A DNA stretch of 64,000 nucleotides, taken from Cryptomeria japonica. Its lineage: Eukaryota; Streptophyta; Pinopsida; Cupressales; Cupressaceae. The position numbers and the translations under genes are program-made. The notes below the pieces were generated by a model that worked only from the letters and a program-made list of their open reading frames with translations, ran no database searches and was not told the DNA's origin. The number at the start of each line of letters is the position of its first letter. Positions within the stretch are counted from its first letter, which is position 1. The stretch spans positions 609,262,677 to 609,326,676 of the forward strand of contig NC_081405.1 in assembly GCF_030272615.1 (NCBI RefSeq), written 5' to 3'. Positions 1 to 11,645 of the stretch are shown piece by piece.

Positions 1-454
1 TTCATCTTTCAGAATTATGATTTATCTTTCAAGTTCTTTCTCATTATTCTAGGACTATATCAATTCAAGCTTCAGTAGGTTATTTTCATGACTAAATCTG
101 CAACATTTGTCTGATCTATCCTTCAATGACCGAGTCAAAATTTCTTCATCCGTCTTCTTGTTTTCAATCTCCTTTGTTATCTTCATCACATTGGATTGCA
201 TTACCTCTAGCAAGTTTTTCACATTCATCTGTCTTGTCTCTTAGAACTTGATCATCAATGCTTTTCTCTTCTTTCTCCTTGAGTTTGTCCATTAGCTCCT
301 TTCTCTTCTCTTTGCATGTGTTCACTTGTTCTTTTAATGAATCAATGAAATTTTTAGTATCACTTAGATTTCTTCTTAGTTTACTTGCTTCTTTCCTTGC
401 TACATCTAGATCTTCATATGCCACAATATGTTGTCTTTGCAAACCAGAGTCCAT
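1..454 (-). pseudogene. gag-like coiled-coil protein, N-terminal part
   Basis: The start is the ATG at 454, 57 bases after the primer site, in the same relative place as in the elements at 5942 and 16985. The product is charged and heptad-rich (runs of K, E, R, L and D), consistent with a coiled-coil capsid-type protein. The frame reaches 164, hits a stop, then continues readably to the window edge through more stops, so it is decayed. No zinc knuckle is reached before the edge. Assignment rests on similarity to the better preserved frame at 6830-8659. Confidence 0.5.
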
Positions 455-510
455 TAATTCAAAATTATGGATCTTCCTTAAGCTATCAGGCTTCCTCAAA
501 GGAACTAGGG

Positions 511-522
511 TCTGATACCAAT
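511..522 (-). other. Primer binding site (initiator tRNA-Met)
   Basis: The reverse complement reads ATTGGTATCAGA, the start of the usual plant initiator-Met primer site. It lies directly inside the LTR edge at 526 and upstream of gag. Confidence 0.7.
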
Positions 523-525
523 TTT

Positions 526-1052
526 TGGAATCAATGAACACTGAGACGAGGGCGGGGGTGAATCAATGTTCTACAATTAATAACTTTCTTACACTAATTA
601 TTAAACCACTAGATACAATTGAATGAAAGAAAAGTGCATAAACTAAATGCAAACAAGGAAAAAACCATAACACCGAAATTTTTACGTGGAAAACTAGAAA
701 GGAAAAAATGACGGTAGGAGTCAAGAAACCCACAATATTGTAATACTATGATCAGGAGTATAATAACATTACAAGATGTGAATGCACATGTATTCAAGCA
801 CACTACATAGAGCTCATTGTTCAATAAAAAAAGAGGACTACAACCTCAAGAGACTCACTATCCTACAAATGATTTACAACGACAACAAGATTGTATGAAC
901 TAATGAGTAGAATCTAAAAATGCCAAAATTTAGTTCTAGTTAAGTGCAAAGTGTTTGTCTTCCACTGTTCTCTCTCATGGCTTTGTTCTACTGCTCTGTC
1001 ATATATCAAAGCACAAAATCAGGGATAGTGCACATGAAACTATGCCCTAACA
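526..1052 (-). repeat. 5' LTR of the minus-strand gag element
   Basis: In element sense it begins TGTTAGGGCATAG near 1052 and ends just before the primer site at 522. The C-rich tract at 547-557 sits close to the LTR end as in the other LTRs here. The partner LTR is outside the window, so the 1052 edge is tentative. Confidence 0.4.
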
Positions 1053-1728
1053 CTCATACAATATTTTCACACTCACATCTATAACCACAATGCTCAAATA
1101 AATCAATCTTATATATCCACACCACCAAATTAAATTAATTCCATGTCAGCCCAAAAATGGCATAACACGCAACATGAAACATGTAATAATAAGTCAGCTC
1201 AATCAAATTATAAATCCATATGTAGAACTAAAAAAATTGATAATAATATTCACACATGTTGGTTCAACCACCTCAAACTCAAAACCAATCATCGAAATCA
1301 TCCCAAAGATTCTGCATAACACATTACACCCAAATAACCCTGTTCTTCCTAAATTATCGAATACCACATCTTAAATCTTGTATGAGAATCCATACTAGAG
1401 ACTAGGATTATGAAATAAGTTGTTTCTAACATTAAATCAACTAACTCTTCCACCACAACCAGATCTATGCAACCAATATTGAGATCCATTAAATGTACCC
1501 ATGCTCTACTGCATACTATATTCCACCTTCCAGACTTAAGAAAAATGGATATAAAACTTGCAGTAGAATAGTTCAACATATACCGGATGTAATATCTGAT
1601 CTAGGTTGCAATCAATGACAAACCCAAAATATTTCTTATGCACTAATCTATACTAGTACAATGTCTCTTGCCAATAGTTATGTCATAAATATGTTATTGT
1701 TGTAAATGTGCATTTGTGTTATCTAACT
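1053..1728. other. Unassigned AT-rich DNA
   Basis: Short frames only, none with a recognisable motif. No repeat partner was seen in this window. Confidence 0.5.
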
Positions 1729-2980
1729 ACGATGATGAAAAGTGATGAGATCTCACTTTTTGGTCCCTTCTATGTTGACCAAAATAGATTTGTCTTGTTC
1801 ATCTTATGTACTCTTCTTCCATTGTGCTCATAGTTCCACCATTATTGGTGGATGAGATCAACTCATTATAATGTTAATTCATATATATCATTTGTCTAAT
1901 TCATTACTAACACTTATAAATTATCTTTAACAACACTTATGATGAACCATTGTGCTCTCTTTTCATCTTGTGAACCATTTCCTTCTTGATTTTCCTATCC
2001 TAGGAGACATTTCACTATTATGATGTGTGTGTCTTTTGATGCATGTATGTTAGATTAAAGAAATTGATTCTGGTAAGATGTATGCAAACACTTAAATGTA
2101 GAGGCCTGCACTCTACTCTTTTTTTAAACTTCGTGCAAATAGTATGAGTTTTGGTTTATACACTTTGATCACACACAATGAAATGTTTGATGCACACTAC
2201 AACATCCATTTTCTAGTCAATTTTTTTTATTTTTATCAACATGAGTCATACTAAGCATATCCTTACTACGCCAAGAAGATGCATCTTTTCTTTTCTCTCT
2301 TCTTTTCGAGTGTTGATCCTTTCATATTAATATTAGACTAATAAGATCCTAAGTCATTAGAGGCTTGCTATTTTTTGCCTCTTAAATATCATGACAAAAA
2401 ACTTTGAATGCTATTTAATACTTTATGGAGAGTATGATCATAGGTTTATACTCCCACTAATGTGGTAGCTAAATGTACCACTGAAATTATATTTATATAC
2501 AATTTCATACTCACTTGGGCCTCGTTTTGGTATTTTTGCCTTCTATGCTTGGATTATACTTCATTCCACTCATACCAGTTCCAAATAAAACCTATTTTGA
2601 TCTCTAGACCTTTTTTCATACCAAATGAATTAGAAAAGGACACCCATCACCTTTGTCCTCCTAGAAAAGGATGCCTTGCACTCTAGTCTACACTAAAAGG
2701 GCCAAATTTGAAACCCTCTAATGGTTGAGAAAATTTGACCAGCAATGTATTTCCTATGTAATCCTTCTTCATAATTTTTAATATATTTCTTGAGGGTAGG
2801 TATAAATGCAAGTCTTATCCCATCATTTTAAAAATCACTCCACAAGTTTCCAACTAAGAAATTAATCAAGAATCATTAGAGAAGGGAAGGAGAGGTCAAG
2901 TATTCAGATTTCAATAATTCAATATGACATCCATGATTAAGTTATTATGAAGATATTCATTAATTCCTACTAAAATTTTC
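1729..2980 (+). mobile_element. Relic of the gag-protease LTR element (3' end)
   Basis: This stretch aligns by eye with 34890-35700. Shared landmarks in order: GAGATCTC..TTTTGGTC.CTT at 1747; TTAAAGAAAT near 2057; TAGAGGC-TGCACTC near 2100, corresponding to 35226-35245; TTTATACTCCC.CTAA at 2446, corresponding to 35517; then an LTR start TGTACCA at 2474, corresponding to TGTAACA at 35546; and TTGGGCCTCGTTTTGG at 2515, corresponding to TTGGGTCTTCGCATTGG. It is strongly diverged and no coding part survives. The LTR part fades into unalignable sequence near 2980. Confidence 0.5.
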
Positions 2981-5941
2981 AACATCACCCAGTTGTAAGG
3001 AGAATTCTAATTGTCAAGAGTAGGAGTTTTCAAGGGGCTAGGGTTTTTGGAGGTGGTGAATGTGTCATTGGTGATGTGGAGTTAGATTTTGATGTAGATG
3101 AATGTGATGATGTTGATGCTATTTCTAGTGATGATGATGTCGGAGTTGTGTCATCTCCCTCTTGGATCTCTTAGTGTGTGGTGAGAATTGGGCTTTTTTT
3201 TTTACAGAGTAGTGTTGATGGGAGTGGAGTCTCTCGTGATAGTTTTGGGAGTCTTTCATGTTCATTTTATTGTTATCACTCTTGGTGTTGTTTTTATTAA
3301 TATCACTTGGTTTGATCTTTGGGTGTGTTGTGATGTACTGAACTTAGTTTTTGGTAGGGTTAACTACGGTTGCAGGGGGCTCTCAAGGAGGGGGCTTGCT
3401 CTTCTCCTTTGGCTTTTGGTGTGGAGTTATATTTTTCAACTTTTATTGGCCGTGCGGTTTTTCTTGGGTATTGTTTGATTGTTTGGGGTTTTTACTCTAT
3501 GGGTGAGTGCTTTCTCACCCTCTTTTATGACCTCTTAATTCTATGTTTTGGCTAGCTCATTATTAGTAGTTATCAATGGCACATTCTAGTAGTTTTTTTT
3601 TGTTATTTTGGCCTAGTTGTGCTTCAATGGGGGTCTTTGTACCCTTTCTAGGTCCCATTAATCTATGTCTCCTTTTGAGGTAGAGGGGGTAGTGTTGGGT
3701 TGTGTTTCTTTTCAATTTCTTCTTGTTTGTTCTCAGTTGGAACCTCCTATCGAGGTGGAATTATCTTCTATGGAGGTAGAGACATGGTTTGCAAGATATG
3801 TGGGGAGATAATGTTTGGGCTATATAGCTGCCCTTTATTTTATCTTGTTGATCTCTTGCATGCTATTGTTTATATATTGGTAGCATTCTATTAGTTAAGG
3901 TTGAAGATGTTGTAGGGGGTTATAGATACCCTTCCTCTAGTGGACTCTCTTCTTATCCTATTGAGGTGGATGTTGAGGGTGTTTCTCTTTTGTCTTCTAC
4001 AGATCTGTCTTATATAGGTGGAGGTGTATTCCATTAAGGTGGAGACTTGGTCTATAGGAGATGATTGGATTCTTACTATTTTACCAATCTTTCTCTACTT
4101 CATTTACCGGTGTTATGTTTATTGTAGGTGGCAGATAACTTGTGTTGTAATTTTCTTTTTGTGTCAAGGTTATTGAAGTCTTCTTAAATCCCATGCTGGT
4201 TGTATTCATGAGTTAAGTTTGTTGGTGGCTTTGGCCTTGTTCTTTAACAAATGGATCTTTGATGTTCCTATCTTTTTATTCTATAATTGTTAGGTTGTTG
4301 TTGGTGTTTGTTGATCTTCTTGCAGTATTTATCTTGTGAGTTATAGATCCCTATAAAATCTACTTGTAAAGGGTTTAGAGGAACCTTTAAAACCTATTTT
4401 TCCCAATCAAAAACATTAACCTTTTCTTGAAGACTTCAAGACAAATAAGATTCGTAAAGGTATACCATTATAATAAACTATTTCAATTCTAGATCTAGCC
4501 ATCATCATTTCAAGGGACAATTTATTTTTTATTTTTAATTTAATTCATTATATGGTTAATTATAAACTCTGGGTTTGGCCTACGTAAAATCCTAACATAT
4601 CAATAATATTTTTCCATGTTATGTTTGTAGGTGAAAGGATTTCGAGAAAATAAAATATAGATCTGAAAAGAGGAAATTGGGATGCACAAGAGATAATTTT
4701 GAAGAAGTAAAAATACTAGAACAAAATCACCTAGCATTAGTGTCCAATATTTTTTTGAGAAAATTTTAACGAGATACTTATAGCAACATCTTTATCCCAA
4801 AAAAAAATTCATTGTCTATGTCTGGCAATTTGGGGACATGTATAGCTAGCATCTCTATCCTATATTTTTTATCCCATATTTCAATCATAGGTTCTTCTCT
4901 ACTTCATGTCTTAATATCTATTTTGAGACACTTTGTGCATTCTTTTCATTGACAATTTCACATTGTTAACCCTTCTTCTTGCCTTCAATTCACATCAAAT
5001 CAATAATTATTTTCAAATCAAACAAAGAGTATTGTCATCTTGTGCTTAGCCTTTCCCTAAGAAGTTTTAGGTTGAGCCTATTGAGTTCTTTTTCCTTCTA
5101 AGTGGGATTATTGTGAAAGGTTTATTTTATAGCTTTTATGCGTCAATAGTGAATCCTATCTCTAAATATTACAATTAGACTATACATTTATATTTGTTCT
5201 TGTATATAGATAAAATAGTAAATAGATTTCTTCACTAGACTTTTTGTTATCCTACAAACTTCTATTCTCTTAAACACTAGTTAATATCTTAACTACACAT
5301 TATTTTTACCTTTATTATCTATTCATATGAAAGATAAGTTGGGGATTTAAGTAACATTATAAAGCTCCTAGGTACTTTAAAGTATTTTTTATTCTCTTAG
5401 CCCATATAATTTCAGTCTTTCATTCTACATTAAGTTTATTTTATCTCACTATCATTTCTAGCATCCATTTATGAAAAAGTTACCTTAATTTTTTTCTTGA
5501 ATTTTAATTTTTGTGTTATCTTTCTATTTTAACATCTCATAAGTTTTTCTAGTTATACTTTCATTTGTTCTCTTTAGTGTAACTAATTTTGATGTGACTG
5601 TATTCACATTGTCATGGGTGTACTAACATTAGAACTAGTCCCCAAGTTCTTTCTAATCAACACTTCAACATCTTAGGTACATTCCTTCAATTATATTTAT
5701 AAAAGTTCCAACTTTGTATTCCTTTATTCCTTCATATATTTATTCTTTAGCTAAATTCAAATCTCTTAGTTCCTCAATCAATTTATAATTTCTCAATATC
5801 TATTAGTCTTAAATTAGAGAAAGGATCTATTCTACCAAAGATGGATTTATATTTTGTGTACAATACAACAAGTCAGTTAAATTGAATTGATAAATTATTA
5901 TTTGTTTTATTTTATTTATGATACAAACCTAAAGTATTTTA
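2981..5941. other. Unassigned; G/T-rich block then AT-rich DNA
   Basis: 3000-4400 is unusually G+T rich on this strand. It begins with an acidic, D/V-rich stretch near 3050-3170 and carries recurrent GAGGTGGA or GAGGTAGA words (near 3673, 3754, 3774, 3963, 4018 and 4038). The short frames at 3188-3894 are mostly hydrophobic and match nothing I recognise. 4400-5941 is AT-rich with no supported feature. The block may be a decayed transposon segment, but no diagnostic motif remains. Confidence 0.4.
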
Positions 5942-6758
5942 TGTTGGCATATAGACACTCCAATGAGACATTGTGTGTGATTGAAGGTTTTCTCATTGAT
6001 GGCAACCTTGCAATCCTATGGCACCGGCAAAACATCATATCGGCAAAGCATTATTCAAGCAAGGCAGTGCACCAGCATCAACAAGATCACTCTACACCGA
6101 CACCGGCACCAGCACCGGCACAGAAGAATAGATGTATACTAGCACAGAGGCCGACAGGATTTTTTTGATATGTAATATTTTGTTTATTATTGTAAGCCGA
6201 CTTGGAAAATTGTAAAATGACACTTTTATATAAAAGAGATCATTGTAGACATTTGTGAGGGTAAGTAAGCAAGCATAAAGAAAATTATTAGCCAGACCTA
6301 ATGTGTGAATTATAGGTCAAGGGTATATGTAAAGAACATAGCAAGAACCGGTATTGAATCTGGCATTGGAGATGCTATTATAAAGTAGTACAGATCATTG
6401 GATTAGTATAATCCTCATTGTAAGTCAGTGTGACTTCTCAGTGAGCAGTGTGCTCTAGGTAATTGGCCTTCCTGCATGTGCAAGCCCCTATTGTAAGTAA
6501 TATTCTCTTATTGGCCAGTAAGTGAATATTGTGGGTCACAAATCCCACCGAGGTTTTTCCCACACCGAGTTTCCTCATTCAACATCTTGTGTTATGGTGT
6601 TCCTTTCATGTGGATATTTTTTATTCTGTTTATTACATTAGTTCTTGCATACCAGTACACTACTACTTTATGTTCTGTATGTTTTAACTCAAGAAAATTT
6701 GACTACCGGTCAGACACTAATTCACCCCCCCCTCTGAGTATGTGTGGGAACCCTAACA
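5942..6758 (+). repeat. 5' LTR of the gag-only element
   Basis: TG..CA ends, preceded by TSD tttta and followed directly by the primer site. Contains repeated CACCGGCA-type words near 6090-6120, a TATA box at 6228 and a C-rich tract at 6724-6732. Confidence 0.92.
6223..6236 (+). promoter_or_regulatory. Palindromic TATA box in the 5' LTR
   Basis: CTTTTATATAAAAG is a perfect 14-bp palindrome containing TATATAAA, placed mid-LTR where the U3 promoter should be. The 3' LTR copy near 9142 is CTTGTATATAAAAG, one base changed, which breaks the palindrome but keeps the TATA. Transcription would start roughly 25-35 bases downstream; this is inferred. Confidence 0.55.
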
Positions 6759-6760
6759 AT

Positions 6761-6772
6761 TGGTATCAGAGC
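6761..6772 (+). other. Primer binding site (initiator tRNA-Met)
   Basis: TGGTATCAGAGC, identical to the usual plant initiator-Met primer site, starts 2 bases after the LTR end. Confidence 0.93.
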
Positions 6773-6829
6773 CTGGTCCTCTATTTTCAGAAGCCTAACA
6801 GCTTGAGGAAGATCTTGACACCGGTAAAG

Positions 6830-8659
6830 ATGGAAAATCTGATGAAGCAACTTGAAGGAGCTCTAACTGACTATGATGCAGAGAAGTTGAAAAATATCAA
6901 ATTAGAAGATGATTTAAGAGTAGCTCAGGATATCATTCAGGCACTTCAAGAAAATCTTACTGTTACAAGAAATAAGAGAAGAGAACTTTGTGAAAAATTG
7001 CAAAATGAGAATGATGAAAAGGAATCACTTAATGATATGATAAGCAAGTTGAAACAAGAGATCATGACAACAAAAAATGAAATGCAGGATATGATTATGA
7101 GATTTTGCAAAGAGATTGAGGACAGAAAGAAGAATGAAGAAGAATTGACCAGAAGACTAAGTGATGTAGCAAATGAGAACACAAGACTTAGCTATGAAAA
7201 TGACATGTTGAAGACAGATCTGATGCATACTCAGAATGACTCAAATGAACTAATGAGACAAAAAGAAATCTTGGAAAGGGAATTGGAAACTGCAAATCAA
7301 CATAAAGAAAAATTCAAGGAAAGCTCAGAAGAACTTGGTTCCTTATTGAAGAATCAAAAACCCAAAGGTGACACTTCTGGAATTGGATTTGAAGTTGGAG
7401 AAAGCTCCGGTACTTCAAATATTCAGGATCACAGCAAACCAGTAAGACCATCTAATACTTATAAATTCAATGGAAAATGCTTTAACTATAATAAATATGG
7501 TCATAGGGAAAATGAATGTAAATCTAGGAATTATCAGAATATCAATCCTCCCACTGGTCAATGCTCCAAATGCAACAAAGTTGGTCGTAACTCTGAAAAC
7601 TGTAGAATGAATGTGAGATGTTATGTTTGTGGAAGATTTGGACATCTATCTAATCAATGCAGAACACAAACCGACATAGGTTATGGGAAAGCTATTTAGA
7701 AAAATAATGTAGCTTGCTATGCATGTAACAAGATTGGTCATATTGCTAAATTTTGTAGAAGTAAAGGTACACTGATAAGCAATGAAGCAGGAAAACCAGT
7801 GCTAAAGGAAATGCAGAAACAAACTGACCTGCCAGAGGTCAATACAAGCATGGTCACTTCCACTGGTACTCAGTTTGTTGGGTCACCATCAAAGTCAACA
7901 AATGTGACTGAGTTATTACTTGAATCCATCAAGAAAATAACTGACTATAGTTCTCAAGCTTACAAAGCAATAGATGATTTGATACCAATTTTGAAGATAA
8001 TCGCTCCTGATTGTAATATAGATAATAAAGATTCTTTAGGATAGTTTGATACATTATGTAAATACATTTTTGGAAATATTGAGAAAATAAAGGTAGAATC
8101 TGTAAAGGACGTTGTAGAAAAGGAGAAACAGAAATTCTTTGAGGAAGAAATTAAGAAGTGTAACAGAGACTTTGACACACTAATACTGGAACTGTGTAGT
8201 TTGTTAAAAGAGTACAAAAACCTGTACAAAGACACATGCAAAACAAACTTCCTGACTGTAGATATAGACAAGAAAATAAGCAAGACATAGGAAGAGATAA
8301 ACAAGCTTGCAGACAATATTGTCAACTCATCGGATTCACTATCTATTTTTGAAGATAAGTTAGCAAATTTTGAGGCAGAATTACTTAAATAGGAGAAAGA
8401 GAAAGAGACAATAATAAATAAGGAAAAACACTTCAGATCTAAACTGAGTCCAAGATTGGACTATCTAGCATCTCTACGGAAGGAAATCTCAGAGGCATTA
8501 ACACCGGGAAGTAAAACATCGGTAGAGCAATTGCAGCATCTCACCGGCACTGTTAAGAGGACTGAAATAGCAATAAAAGATAGCAAAAATTTTATGGATA
8601 GTATAAACTTAATTTTGGGCGATCTTTTTTAGATAATAACCACCCAACTACAAGGTTGA
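6830..8659 (+). pseudogene. Gag-like coiled-coil/zinc-knuckle protein with five amber stops
   Basis: Start chosen at ATG 6830, 57 bases past the primer site; the open frame extends upstream into the LTR but that part is not conserved coding. One frame of 610 codons runs to TGA at 8657. It is interrupted only by TAG codons at 7697, 8042, 8288, 8390 and 8630. Order of parts: charged coiled coil (about residues 1-190); linker; four CCHC-type knuckles between about 7479 and 7755, of which the third (C-x2-C-x4-H-x4-C near 7618) and fourth (near 7711) are intact, the first has lost a Cys to Tyr and the second has His replaced by Arg; then a long coiled-coil C-terminal half. The knuckles imply RNA packaging. 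No enzymatic motif is present. The C-terminal coil resembles the end of the second ORF of the element at 16985-25000. Confidence 0.8.
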
Positions 8660-8710
8660 GGATATGGACCGGTATAACTACAAACTCTACTAACATCTTG
8701 ACAACCTTTG

Positions 8711-8875
8711 TCATTGATGCCAAAGGGGGAGTAGTAGGATGAGAAAATTCAAAGACAGGAATCATATGCTCAGGGGGAGCCCCTCATATTTTTGGTAAAT
8801 TTTTTGGTCTACACATTTTTGGACACCTTTTTGAAATTTCTCATGAGTGTTGCCATCAATGCCAAAGGGGGAGAT
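8711..8875 (+). other. Duplicated polypurine tract region
   Basis: CATTGATGCCAAAGGGGGAG near 8712-8731 is repeated as CATCAATGCCAAAGGGGGAG at 8854-8873, the second copy abutting the 3' LTR. A shorter CAGGGGGAG lies at 8771-8779. The last copy is the plus-strand primer; repeated upstream copies are a known Sirevirus trait. Confidence 0.75.
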
Positions 8876-9675
8876 TGTTGGCATATGGACACTCCAATGA
8901 GACATTGTGTGTGATTGAAGGTTTTGTCATTGATGGCAACCTTGCAATCCTATGGCACCGGAAAAGCATTATTTAAGCAAGACAGTGCACCGGCATCAAC
9001 AAGATCACTCTACACCGACATCGGCACTGGCACCAGCACAAAAGAATAGATGTATACTGGTGCAGAGGTTGACAGGACTTTTTTGATATGTAATATTTTG
9101 TTTATTATTGTAAGCCGACTTGGAAAATTGTAAAATGACTCTTGTATATAAAAGAGATCATTGTAGACATTTGTGAGGGTAAGTAAGTTAGCATAAAGAA
9201 AATTATTAGGCAGACCTAATGTGCAAATTATAGGTCAAGGGTATATGTAAAGAACAGAGCAAGAACTGTTATAGAATCTGGCATTGGAGATGCTATTATA
9301 AAGTAGTATAGATCATTGGATTAGTATAATCCTCATTGTAAGTCAGTGTGACTTCTCACTAAGCAGTGTGCTCAAGGCAATTGGCCTTCCTGCATGTGCA
9401 GGCCCCTATTGTAAGGAATATTCTCTTATTGGCCAGTAAGTGAATATTGTGGGTCACAAATCCCACCGAGGTTTTTCCCACACCGGGTTTCCTCATTAAA
9501 CATCTTGTGTTATGGTGTTCTTTTCATGTGGATGTTTTTGATTTTGTTTATTACATTAATTCTTGCATACTGGTACACTGCTACTTTATGTTCTATATGT
9601 TTTAACTTAAGAAAATTTGAGTATTGGTCAGATACTGATTCACCCCCCCTCTCAGTATCTGTGGGAACCCTAACA
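8876..9675 (+). repeat. 3' LTR of the gag-only element
   Basis: Matches 5942-6758 with scattered substitutions and one short deletion. Ends CCCTAACA and is followed by TSD tttta. Confidence 0.92.
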
Positions 9676-10269
9676 TTTTACATTAGAATAGTAGTCTAAA
9701 TTAAGATAAATAGTGGAGAATTTAACCTACAAATATCAACTAAGTTATTTATTCCTTATCTATCTTATCCTATCTTATCTAAATATGTAAACAATCTAGA
9801 ATTTATTAAATCAAAATCACATCTCTTGACCTATCTATAATCATCAGTGATTATTTTATGATATCCGTATCATAGAAAAATAATACATGAATGTTTGTTA
9901 TATTCAATCTTTAAATAAAGATGCTAAATGGATATGCTAAGAGATCGACAAAAAGGAAAATAATTTCTATCTAATAACATCATTTATGCACATCATCATT
10001 TCTAATGTAAGTTACAAACATTAAGAAGAACATGCTTTAGAGGTGAAAATAAAAAAGCACATATCCATAACTAGTTTTCAACTCCATTTAAAGGGCTCCA
10101 TGTATAACTTACAAGATTTATTCTATAAGTATAATGGTAAATCTTTATTAAAATTAAATCTTGACTAATTTTTATATGTAAAAGAAACATAATTAAAAAA
10201 TCCAACAAAATGAAAATAACATTAAACTAAAGTTCTCAATCTTAGATAGTTGTATAAAATAACTTAAAG
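9676..10269. other. Unassigned AT-rich DNA
   Basis: No frame, repeat partner or motif is supported here beyond the TSD at 9676-9680. Confidence 0.5.
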
Positions 10270-11645
10270 AGACTATATGAGATTCCTTCTACTTTGATTG
10301 AAAAGGTGGGATGGAAAAAGGAAGGATACCCTTTGTATTATCAGTTGTGATGAGGTATGGAATGATATTAATTCACCAATTTCATCTAACATGAGCAGGT
10401 GGAAAGATCCATGGAGGTCATTTTGCAATACGGTTGGTAAGGGTTCTCTAGAAAAGATGTCAGCTATTTTAATGCATAAACAGATTGCTGATTTATGTTT
10501 GGAAGTAGATAGTAAGAGTTTATAGCTTATTGAGTTCAAGGGTATGAATTTTATGATTAATGCAAGTAATTGGCCCATGGAGGTTAGAGGTCATAAACTC
10601 TATGGGAACAAAGACTTTTCTTTCATGTCTAGTATCCGAGGTAGAGAAATTAACTTCTTAAATAAACTGAGATATCCTCAGATAGAAGAAGAAGAAAGAA
10701 GGGTTCTTAAGTTAGACATGAAGCCCTTTAGTGAAAATAATGTTGAGGAAGTTCTAGTAGGTCCTATTACAAATTTGATAGAGCATACTTTTGAAATAGA
10801 TAGGGTAGTAGTTTCCCTATCTAAAGATAATAAATGAGTTTGATAGGGGACAAGTTCTCTACTCCAGTAAGAGCCAAGAGAGAGAGAGATCATTGGGAAG
10901 TTCAATAAACTAGAAGGGGAAGCAATGTGCTGCATTAAATTCACTATTAAAAATAGCTCAAAGTCTCAAAATAGATATAAAAAGATCTCTAAGATTACTA
11001 GGAAATAAAAACATGAAATTATTTTAATTTTTGCTAGCAAGGAAGCTTGTAACATTTTCCTATACTGACACTTTTGTAAGGAAATATCTCATACTTTCCT
11101 GTATTATGGACTAGGCATAAGGAAATACAAAACTTTAGGGATTATGGAGATCATCCTAGTATGATTATTCAAAACTTCTCTTCCACAATTCATAAGGGGG
11201 TAGAGTTTTTAGGAGATGATTCTTTAATTTCATTGGAGATTCTAGTTGTCTATGACTTTTTAGGCATGTCATATCCTTAACTAATAGTAAGTGAAGTATA
11301 TCAAAATGAAAAGAATGTCCTAATTTGAAAAATTCTAAATCTCAAAATATCAGAGGAGGAGGATATTGGTATAATAAGTGTAGATTCAGAGCTATTAGAA
11401 TAAATTGAATGTTTTAAAGAAAAGGAATCTTTGGATTTGCAAGAAACCTATCCTAATAAGGTAAAACTAGATTGTACACAAACCCCTAGAAGTAGGAGAG
11501 GTAGGAAATCATTGCCAGACCTTAAGAAAATAGATGGTGAAGTAAAGGAATGGATGAAAATTTCTACTCTGTGGAGCTTTTAGATGGGGGAGATCCTTCC
11601 CCTATAAAAATGAAGATTCTATCATGGAATTTGGTAGGGATTATT
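10270..11645 (+). mobile_element. Truncated LINE fragment: ORF1 region and start of ORF2
   Basis: Broken frames at 10298-10525 and 10544-10837 are charged and contain R-G-R-E-I-N-F-L and a long E-rich stretch. Further down, near 11490-11540, R-S-R-R-G-R-K-S-L-P-D-L is the basic tail often seen at the end of plant LINE ORF1. About 120 bases later, M-K-I-L-S-W-N-L-V-G at 11610 is the characteristic first strand of the LINE apurinic endonuclease (compare M-K-I-M-S-W-N-I-W-G at 26048). Similarity stops near 11640. The ORF1 part itself is not recognised and is full of stops. Confidence 0.45.

Larger units (their letters stand above)
1..1052 (-). mobile_element. Sirevirus-like LTR element, 5' part only
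   Basis: On the minus strand an LTR (526-1052), an initiator-Met primer site (511-522) and a coiled-coil gag frame (1-454) follow in the order expected of an LTR retrotransposon. The rest lies beyond the left window edge. The segment between primer site and gag matches the two other gag elements here: N-W-Y-Q, then K-P-x-S-L-R-K-I. The C-rich tract near the LTR end (547-557 on this strand) is also shared. No second LTR is available, so the outer LTR edge rests on a TGTTAG start and CA end only. Confidence 0.6.
5942..9675 (+). mobile_element. Complete non-autonomous gag-only LTR retrotransposon
   Basis: Two similar LTRs (5942-6758 and 8876-9675) begin TGTTGGCATAT and end CCCTAACA, and the copy is flanked by a perfect 5-bp TSD tttta (5937-5941 and 9676-9680). 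The 2.1-kb interior has an initiator-Met primer site (6761-6772), a gag-like frame with zinc knuckles (6830-8659) and a polypurine tract (8863-8875). There is no protease, integrase, RT or RNase H, so the element must have depended on another element's enzymes. LTR architecture and duplicated polypurine motifs point to a Sirevirus (Ty1/copia) relationship. The 3' LTR lacks a short segment present near 6032-6048 in the 5' LTR. Confidence 0.93.

Noticed and set aside
3188-3894. Hydrophobic plus-strand ORFs resembling membrane proteins
   Set aside because: Hydrophobicity follows from the G/T-rich strand; frames are short and lack coding signs.
6587-6829. Upstream extension of the gag frame into the LTR
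   Set aside because: It crosses the LTR end and primer site; ATG 6830 matches the start position in the two sister elements.
7697-8632. Amber recoding or an alternative genetic code
   Set aside because: Other elements and the TIR gene use normal codons, and methylation-driven CAG to TAG change explains the pattern more simply. Kept only as something to test.
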